This document shows, piece after piece, positions 1 to 5,100 of a stretch of 6,462 nucleotides of DNA. The notes beneath the pieces were generated by a model. It was not told the DNA's origin. It ran no database searches and saw only the letters and a program-made list of their open reading frames with translations. Within the stretch, counting starts at the first letter, position 1, and each line of letters opens with the position of its first letter. The position numbers were made by a program, and so were the translations under genes. This DNA is from Treponema sp. (GTDB taxonomy: Bacteria > Spirochaetota > Spirochaetia > Treponematales > Breznakiellaceae), in NCBI GenBank assembly GCA_031280065.1, contig JAITHH010000179.1:1-6462 (forward strand), read 5' to 3'.

Positions 1-108
1 TGGTGGTTTTTAAGCATTATCACCCTCAGTATATTTGCCTGGCTTGCCCTCCCGGTGAGCATAAACAAATGGGTAACAAAGCATACCCATTTTGACGGCA
101 CGTACTGA
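1..108 (+). CDS. C-terminal fragment of a membrane protein (5' end outside window)
   Basis: The first reading frame is open from the window edge to a TGA at 106-108 and gives 35 residues. It begins with a hydrophobic, aromatic-rich stretch (WWFLSIITLSIFAWLALPV) that looks like a transmembrane helix. A basic tail containing KWVTKHTHFDG follows. From memory, the combination of W..L.IITL.I, a helix and KW..KHTHF resembles the C-terminus of small multi-pass membrane proteins of the DUF898/YjgN type, but this is a weak match on a short fragment. The tail would be cytoplasmic by the positive-inside rule. The stop is followed 14 bases later by a GC-rich hairpin, which fits a gene end. The base composition is intermediate between the AT-rich island to its right and the GC-rich genes further on. 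No function can be given. Confidence 0.5.
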   Translation, partial: WWFLSIITLSIFAWLALPVSINKWVTKHTHFDGTY

Positions 109-122
109 CCCGGAGTTTCATT

Positions 123-140
123 CCCCGCTTCAGGGCGGGG
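123..140 (+). terminator. GC hairpin after the left-hand gene, possible terminator
   Basis: CCCCGC (123-128) pairs perfectly with GCGGGG (135-140) around a six-base loop. An A/T pair and one bulge can extend the stem outward. It lies 14 bases after the stop at 108. The downstream sequence has only a short CTTTAAT, so the U-tract of a classical intrinsic terminator is weak. A second small hairpin, CCGCT (169-173) with AGCGG (180-184), is followed by CTTTTAT and may contribute. CCCCGC at 123-128 could alternatively pair with the second GCGGGG at 181-186. Confidence 0.35.
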
Positions 141-160
141 ATGCTTTAATAAGCGTTGCG

Positions 161-182
161 CTAAGGAACCGCTGATTAAAGC
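161..182. repeat. Left copy of a 22-bp direct repeat flanking the toxin-antitoxin module
   Basis: The 22 bases from CTAAGGAACCGC to AAAGC recur in the same orientation at 908-929, with one difference (T at 173, C at 920). The two copies are 747 bp apart and enclose the whole minus-strand toxin-antitoxin operon. In this copy the sequence continues into GGGG, so that CCGCT (169-173) and AGCGG (180-184) form a small hairpin. The right copy lacks that hairpin. The repeat is too long for a typical target-site duplication. It could be the end of a mobile element, a recombination site or a dispersed genomic repeat. Confidence 0.75.
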
Positions 183-206
183 GGGGCTTTTATACAAACT
201 ATTTTT

Positions 207-440
207 TTATATTCCAGCCCTGCTTTCTCTTAATAATTCTACAATTTCCTCTGTCGTTATATCGGCTGTTATGTATGGAATATCTTCAAGAGGCGATTTT
301 CTTGTTTTATTCCCATTTTTTAACGGGAGTATTTTATAACTGCTCCCATCTTTATTATTCACAATTACCTCATCGGTTAATGCGGCATCAAAAACTTTTG
401 TCGTATCCCGCATAAATTCATGAAAATCAAAAACTAACAT
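207..440 (-). CDS. Phd/YefM-like antitoxin, second gene of the toxin-antitoxin operon
   Basis: This is a 77-residue protein with the general form of type II antitoxins of the Phd/YefM group. The first half (about residues 1-40) has the compact pattern F.EF..D..KVFD.A..DE.I.....G.SYK.LPL that such DNA-binding N-termini show. The second half (about 53-75) is an acidic, helix-prone tail (ADITTEEIVELLRES) expected to wrap the toxin. The known family role is to neutralise the partner and, as a complex, to repress the operon. The ATG at 440-438 has an excellent AGGAGG (452-447) inside the last codons of the toxin gene, only two bases separate the toxin stop from this ATG, and translational coupling is likely. 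Its position downstream of the toxin is the reverse of the usual Phd-type order. The AT-rich composition contrasts with the surrounding GC-rich DNA. The family call comes from pattern recognition only. Confidence 0.7.
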   Translation of the reverse strand: MLVFDFHEFMRDTTKVFDAALTDEVIVNNKDGSSYKILPLKNGNKTRKSPLEDIPYITADITTEEIVELLRESRAGI

Positions 441-442
441 TT

Positions 443-835
443 TCAGCCTCCTAATATGGTAATACCAAGTTCTTTTCCAATTCGGCGCATTTGTCCATCA
501 AAAGTCAATAATGGCAAACGTAATCTTTTTGCTGATTCTAAATAACAGGCATCGTATGCATAAATTTTATAGTCCCATGCGATTTCTAATGCCTTTTGAA
601 AATCGATTTTTATTGTTTTTATAGGAATCTGTTCAAAATAGTTAAATGCGTTTACCATCCGCTCTTTTTCTATGAGCCTTTTTTTCATCATTTTGGTTAA
701 TCCATTGGCAATTTCATAAGATACCATATCTGGAGAAAAAATCGCGGCATCCTCTGTTAGTTGTATGACCAAATCCCTTTCAGGCTCTTTTACAATAACA
801 GCCATTATTGCGCTGGCGTCCAGTATTATTTCCAT
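443..835 (-). CDS. PIN-domain ribonuclease toxin, VapC type
   Basis: From the ATG at 835 the product is 130 residues, the normal size of a single-domain PIN/VapC toxin. The four acidic residues expected to bind metal are all present: D6 in ILDASA near the N-terminus, E41 in SYEIAN, D95 in IYAYDACYLE, and D113 in LLTFDGQM. Known members are Mg2+-dependent ribonucleases that cut tRNA or rRNA and stop growth when freed from the antitoxin. An upstream in-frame TTG at 871 would add 12 residues, but that TTG is the first part of a consensus -35 box and the extra residues lie before the conserved first strand, so ATG 835 is preferred. The AGGAGA at 859-854 sits 18 bases upstream, too far for normal use. 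The gene is first in the operon, two bases before the antitoxin start. All catalytic positions look intact, so it is probably active. Confidence 0.85.
   Translation of the reverse strand: MEIILDASAIMAVIVKEPERDLVIQLTEDAAIFSPDMVSYEIANGLTKMMKKRLIEKERMVNAFNYFEQIPIKTIKIDFQKALEIAWDYKIYAYDACYLESAKRLRLPLLTFDGQMRRIGKELGITILGG
447..452 (-). promoter_or_regulatory. Strong ribosome-binding site of the antitoxin gene
   Basis: On the minus strand AGGAGG (452-447) lies six bases before the antitoxin ATG (440-438). It overlaps the last two sense codons of the toxin gene. It is a perfect Shine-Dalgarno core, whereas the toxin has none at usable distance. The antitoxin should therefore be translated more efficiently than the toxin from the same mRNA. 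Confidence 0.75.
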
Positions 836-841
836 AAAATT

Positions 842-871
842 ATCATATACTGTTCTCCTATAAAATGTCAA
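842..871 (-). promoter_or_regulatory. Sigma-70-type promoter of the toxin-antitoxin operon
   Basis: The minus strand reads TTGACA (871-866, perfect -35), an 18-base spacer, then TATGAT (847-842, five of six matches to the -10). Six bases, AATTTT, separate the -10 from the toxin ATG at 835. Transcription would therefore start at or within a base or two of the start codon, giving an essentially leaderless toxin mRNA. No autoregulatory operator palindrome is obvious here. An ATG at 846 inside the -10 opens only a six-codon out-of-frame ORF and is probably not transcribed. Confidence 0.7.
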
Positions 872-907
872 CGGTGTTCAGATCACCTTTGATGATGATA
901 CCAATGT

Positions 908-929
908 CTAAGGAACCGCCGATTAAAGC
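908..929. repeat. Right copy of the 22-bp direct repeat
   Basis: This copy matches 161-182 at 21 of 22 positions and has the same orientation. It begins 37 bases upstream of the operon's -35 box, so promoter and both genes are enclosed. The match stops after AAAGC, where this copy continues into AAACC and the left copy into GGGGC. Confidence 0.75.
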
Positions 930-936
930 AAACCGA

Positions 937-1005
937 ACCATGGAAGACACGGAAGGGACGCGGGAAGAACGTCCTTTTCCGTGCGGTTTCCGCGTTTTCC
1001 GTGGT
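937..1005. repeat. Imperfect palindromic repeat with about 10-bp periodicity
   Basis: The arms 937-954 and 988-1005 are inverted repeats: 15 Watson-Crick pairs, two G-T pairs and one mismatch over 18 positions. A competing inner hairpin uses CACGGAA (948-954) with TTCCGTG (977-983) and GGACG (956-960) with CGTCC (970-974). Within each arm a GGAAG or TTCC motif recurs about every 10 bases, and the TCCGTGG-like unit continues to about 1025. This resembles dispersed intergenic repeats I recall from diverse bacterial genomes, but no family was identified. Confidence 0.5.
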
Positions 1006-1168
1006 TTTAATCCGGGTAATCCGTGGACTCTGTCTAAAAACCCGCTCCGCTTGGGAGCCATTTGATGGCTTCGGCTGACCCCGGTATTGATGGCCATAGT
1101 CGAATTTGCCCCGCGCATTGAAGCATTTTGCATAACTGGCCCGTATATAAGGATAGATACCATTCTTT

Positions 1169-1175
1169 AGGAGGG
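1169..1175 (+). promoter_or_regulatory. Ribosome-binding site of the Rpn-type nuclease gene
   Basis: AGGAGGG at 1169-1175 lies four to five bases before the ATG at 1180. It fixes this start over the upstream ATG at 1128, whose frame is different and short. Confidence 0.8.
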
Positions 1176-1179
1176 CCCT

Positions 1180-2112
1180 ATGGCCGTTACATATTTACCC
1201 CGCGCCGATCCGTTCATCGACCCCTGCTGGGACCCGGTCTTCAAGTGTATCTTCGCAAAAGATACTCCCCAGTCAAAAAAGATACTCTCCAGCCTGCTCT
1301 CCGCCATCCTGGGCCGGGAAGTCGAGATTCTGGACATCGCGGTTAACGAGGCGCCGCTCTCAAGGCTTACGGACCGGCAGATACGCTACGACGTCAACTG
1401 TGTCCTGGACAAACGGGAAAAGCTCAACGTGGAGATAACCCTGTACCCAACCGCCTCAGAGGTTTACAAGATGGAGTATTATCTGGGCCGTCTGTACACC
1501 AGCCAGGAACTGCGGGGCGCGGAATATTCATACAACAGCCTCCGGCAGTGTTATCAGGTGTCCATTTTGGCAAAGCGGAACCTTTTCAAGGACAGACATT
1601 ATTACCACCGCTTTATCTATTACGATCCTGAACGGGGACTCAGTTTCGGTGGACGGACGGCGATCCATACGCTAGAATTGAAAAAGTTGAGCCGGGCAGC
1701 GGAGAAGCCCGTATCAGAGATGAATGCGCGGGAGAAGTGGGGAGTATATTTAGCCTGCTGCACGGATCCGGGGAAGCAGGAACTGCTGCGTGAACTCATA
1801 GAGACCGAGGAGGGGATAGGGATGGCGGAGGCGGCGATACGCGGATTTACGGCGGAAGAGGTAGCGTATTTTCACCAGATAAGCAAGGAGAAGTACGAGC
1901 TGGACATGAGGGCTCACCAGCATGAGGCATGGAAAAAAGGCGAAGCGGCAGGCCGGGCTAAAGGCCGGGCGGCGGGTTTGGTCAGGGGCGCGGCAAAAGG
2001 CGGAATGTCCGCCCGGCTGGAAATAGCCCGGAAGCTGAAAGCCAGGGGCTGGTCAGTAACGGAAATTGCCGAAGATACCGGCCTCCCGCCTGACACGATA
2101 GAGAAGCTGTAG
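1180..2112 (+). CDS. Rpn-family PD-(D/E)XK nuclease (PDDEXK_2 / transposase_31-like)
   Basis: This is a 310-residue protein, a usual length for the family. The N-terminal part (about 1-230) carries family landmarks: DPCWDPVFKCIF (14-25), a catalytic-type Asp at 71 in IRYDVNCVLD, and the second motif NVEITLYP (83-90). Further on are MEYYLGRLY (98-106), QVSIL (126-130) and an FIYYD segment (145-149). Residues 252-275 are a Gly/Ala/Lys/Arg-rich linker, and 282-310 (IARKLKARGWSVTEIAEDTGLPP...) are a small helix-turn-helix-like tail typical of these proteins. Known Rpn proteins are metal-dependent DNA endonucleases that promote RecA-independent recombination, and some act in phage defence. Here the motif is E85-I-T87, whereas relatives normally have E-x-Q, so activity is uncertain. 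The start at 1180 has a strong AGGAGGG. No neighbouring gene appears co-transcribed except possibly the large gene 86 bases downstream. Confidence 0.85.
   Translation: MAVTYLPRADPFIDPCWDPVFKCIFAKDTPQSKKILSSLLSAILGREVEILDIAVNEAPLSRLTDRQIRYDVNCVLDKREKLNVEITLYPTASEVYKMEYYLGRLYTSQELRGAEYSYNSLRQCYQVSILAKRNLFKDRHYYHRFIYYDPERGLSFGGRTAIHTLELKKLSRAAEKPVSEMNAREKWGVYLACCTDPGKQELLRELIETEEGIGMAEAAIRGFTAEEVAYFHQISKEKYELDMRAHQHEAWKKGEAAGRAKGRAAGLVRGAAKGGMSARLEIARKLKARGWSVTEIAEDTGLPPDTIEKL
1822..2112 (+). CDS. Possible intragenic short form of the Rpn nuclease (internal start)
   Basis: An in-frame ATG at 1822 (Met215) is preceded by a perfect AGGAGG at 1808-1813 with an eight-base spacer, as good as the gene's own start. 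Translation from it would give a 96-residue protein with no nuclease core, only the C-terminal region: a helical segment, the Gly/Ala/Lys linker and the helix-turn-helix-like tail. In E. coli, rpn genes are known to encode a C-terminal short form (RpnS) from an internal start that restrains the long toxic form. The same arrangement is inferred here. The AGGAGG also simply encodes Glu-Glu-Gly, so chance cannot be excluded. Confidence 0.35.
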   Translation: MAEAAIRGFTAEEVAYFHQISKEKYELDMRAHQHEAWKKGEAAGRAKGRAAGLVRGAAKGGMSARLEIARKLKARGWSVTEIAEDTGLPPDTIEKL

Positions 2113-2146
2113 ACGGTGAACAGGCGGCTGCGGGGCGCGGCCGTAA

Positions 2147-2198
2147 TTTCCGGTAACTATTGTAAAATACCGGGAGATGTGCCATAACCAATATTGGT
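2147..2198 (+). promoter_or_regulatory. Structured leader of the large envelope gene: two inverted repeats over the candidate ribosome-binding site and start
   Basis: CCGGTA (2150-2155) pairs with TACCGG (2168-2173). G-T and T-A pairs extend the stem to 2147-2149 and 2174-2176. The 3' arm contains the only purine-rich candidate Shine-Dalgarno, GGGAG (2172-2176). A TAAAAT (2163-2168) overlapping the loop could be a -10 box, but no good -35 is visible. ACCAATATTGGT (2187-2198) is a perfect 12-bp palindrome abutting the ATG at 2199. The pair could act as operators in DNA or as RNA structure controlling initiation. If the palindrome folds, GGGAG moves from 22 to about 10 bases from the ATG. Confidence 0.4.
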
Positions 2199-5100
2199 AT
2201 GGTTCGAAAAGACAGTTTTTTTATGGGCGTCCTCGCCGGTATCGCGGTTTTGATTCTTCTTGCGCCAGTGGGCGCGGGAGCCTCCCCGGATGTGGGGGCC
2301 GAGATTGCCAAAGACCTCTATTCGCCGGTGTTTGCCGGCGGCGGCGGCTTTGTTACCGGGCAGGGGGGCGCGCCGTCCAGCGTCATCAACCCGGCGGCGG
2401 GCGGAGAAGCCCAGCGTATCGCCTTTGATGCGGGCTTTTTGGCCTTACCCAGCTTTGGCGGACCAGCCGGATTTGGAACGGCGATCAACCTGGGGGCGCT
2501 CTTCCCCACCAAATATGCGGTTTTTGGAACTTCCCTCCGTCTCCTGCACAGCCCCTTTACGGAGAATTTCCCCCTCGGCACTACCTTTGGGGGCAATCTT
2601 TCCATAGCCAAGGAACTCTACCCCCGGCTCAGTATCGGCGCGGGGCTGAATTTCGGCTTCGGCGAAAACTGGGAGACCTACGGCACGATCTCCGGGGACC
2701 TGGGCTTCCGCTATAACATCGGAACCCTGGGGAAACTCCAGAATTTCACCGTGGGCTTTGCCATGAAAGACATGGGAAAAAGCTGGATACCCGCTGCCTT
2801 TACCCCGGTTTTAGGGGCTTCCGCGGACTTTATCTACCTGAAAGGGAACGGAAACACCGCCGATCCCCTGCGGGTAACGGGCTTCCTGGACATGAGCGTC
2901 CCGGGATTCCAAAACTTTGCCCCGAAAATCGGGGCCCAAGTGATTCTCGCCGAGGCAGTCTCCCTTTCCGCGGCCTGGGGCTTAAACACCGGAGAGATAC
3001 AGGGCGGCCTTACCCCTCCTCTGCCCTCTATCGGCGTGGCCCTGAACTTCGTGCTCCAGTCCGGGGGCAAGCGGATCATCGGCGGGCGGCTTCCATCGGA
3101 CGGGGACCTCTCCGCGGCATTCGCCTTAAAGCCCCTGTATTCCGGCATCACCGCGCTGGGCGCGGGGCTTACCTGGTACGCCGGCATCACCGATAAGACG
3201 CCGCCGTCCATCATCGTGCATTACCCGGAAACCCTGTGGATTTCCCCCAACAACGACGGCAAGGCCGACGCCCTGGAATTCCCCATCGAGATACGGGATC
3301 AGCGCTATGTAACCGAATGGATCTTTGAAATCCGCAACGGCGAGGGCGAAGCCGTGCGGACCTACCGCAACAAGGAACTGCGGCCCGAAACGCGGGGCAT
3401 CGGCAATGTCTTTGTCCGCCTGGCCGCGGTGAAGGCGCAGGTTGAAATTCCCCCGGTCTTGCGCTGGGACGGACTGTTCGATGACGGAACCATTGCCCCG
3501 GACGGCAGCTACTTCTTCACCGTGAGCGCGTCCGATGACAACGGCAATTCCGTTACCACGCAGGCATACGAGGTGGTGGTGGATAACACCCCGCCGGAGG
3601 TCCTGATTGCCGAAATACCGGAAAGCGGGCGGCTCTTCTCGCCTGACGGGGACGGTAACAAGGATACGCTGGCCATCGGCCTTTCCGGTTCCTGGGAGGA
3701 TACCTGGGAGGCGGGAATCTACGACGCCGCAGGCAATAAGATACGGAGTTTTGACGCAAACCGCGCCGAGCCGGGCCCCCTTGAGTGGGACGGCGCTGAC
3801 GACGAGGGGCACATCGTCATGGACGGAGTTTACAGTTTCCGCATCGCCGCCACGGACCGGGCGCGGAACTCAGGCGGCGCGGCGCTGGAGAATATCATCG
3901 TGAATACCGTGCAGCCCTCGGTGGGTTTGACCATTGCCGATGCCTACTTCTCCCCGAATGGGGACGGGATCAAAGATACGCTGGCCATGAACCTCGCGGT
4001 TCCGGTCAAAGAGGGGATCACAGGCTGGGAAATCGCCGTGAAAGACCCCGCTTCGGCGGTCAAGCGGATCATCGCCGGGTCCGGCAGCATCCCCCCGGCG
4101 CGGCTGGACTTTGACGGCAGGGGAGACAGCGGCGCAGTACTGGCCGAAGGCCCGTATTACGGGGAGCTTTCGGTGCGCTACCGGAACGGCTATGTTTCCG
4201 TTGCGGCCTCGCCCCTGTTTACGATTGATATAACGCCCCCGTCGGCTTCGATCCGTGCGGATTACAACGCCTTTTCGCCGAATAACGACGGCAATCAGGA
4301 CGAAATACCCTTCACCCAGGAAGGTTCCAGCGAAATCCTCTGGCTGGCCGAGGTACGCCGGGCGGACGCGCCCGCTGCGGAGCGGGCCGTGCGGACCGTC
4401 CGGTTCAGCGGCGCTCCTCCCGCACGGTTTGTCTGGGACGGCCATACCGACGCGGGAGCCCTTGCTCCGGACGGGGACTATACCTATCATCTCAGCGCGT
4501 CAGACCCGGCGGGCAATACCGGCAGGTCTAACCAGATACGCTTCAGCCTCAGCACCGCCGATACGCCGGTACTCCTGACGACTGACCTGCGGGCCTTCTC
4601 GCCCAACGGAGACGGCAGCCGTGATACAATCGCCATTCAGCCTCACCTCCAGTTAAATCAGGGGATCACCTCCTGGAAGCTGGACGTGCTTGACGCAGGC
4701 GGCGTAACCGTGCGGAGTTTTGAGGGCCGGAACGCCGTGCCCGCCGCTCTCCCATGGAACGGGCGCACCGGCGAGAACAGCGCTGCCCCGGACGGGCAAT
4801 ACACGGCCCGCATTGAGGTAGTGTACGCGATGGGAAACCAGCCGAGCGCGGTTTCACGACCCTTCACGCTGGACACGGTTCCGCCCAAGGCCGAATTGAG
4901 CGCTCCCTATACCCTGTTCTCCCCCAATGGGGACGGCTTGAAGGACTCGATACCCTTCAAACTGGAAACCGAGGGGAATGACGAGTGGGAAGCGGTCATT
5001 ACCGATGCGCAGGGTACGCCGGTCCGCTCCTGGACGTGGACGGGCGCCGCGCCGGAGATCGCCTGGGACGGCACGGACGAGGCGGGCAACGCGGTTCCCG

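Larger units (their letters stand above)
872..1179. other. Non-coding repeat-bearing region between the toxin-antitoxin module and the nuclease gene
   Basis: No convincing gene is present in these 308 bases. The frames open on both strands lack start signals and codon structure. The region contains the right copy of the 22-bp direct repeat (908-929), an imperfect palindromic repeat (937-1005), and a perfect hairpin AGCCAT/ATGGCT (1056-1061 and 1065-1070, three-base loop). The last 110 bases carry the leader of the nuclease gene. TATATAAG (1144-1151) could supply a -10 element, but no -35 at good spacing was found, so no promoter is called. Composition shifts from AT-rich to GC-rich across the region. 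Confidence 0.6.

Noticed and set aside
120..145. IS200/IS605-type element end
   Set aside because: The CCCCGC/GCGGGG hairpin is similar in style to such ends, but no tnpA or tnpB coding sequence lies in the window.
120..205. Integron attC site next to the toxin-antitoxin module
   Set aside because: Treponemes can carry integrons with toxin-antitoxin cassettes, but I found no GTTRRRY/RYYYAAC pair flanking a suitable palindrome here or at 895-960.
858..1163. 101-codon open frame on the minus strand and shorter + frames from 865 and 1128
   Set aside because: They have no ribosome-binding site, run through repeats and the operon promoter, and show no recognisable motif.
2177..2428. Alternative + frame starting at ATG 2177 right after GGGAG
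   Set aside because: The product is Arg/Gly/Cys-rich and overlaps the signal peptide and barrel region of the large gene, which has clear domain content in its own frame.
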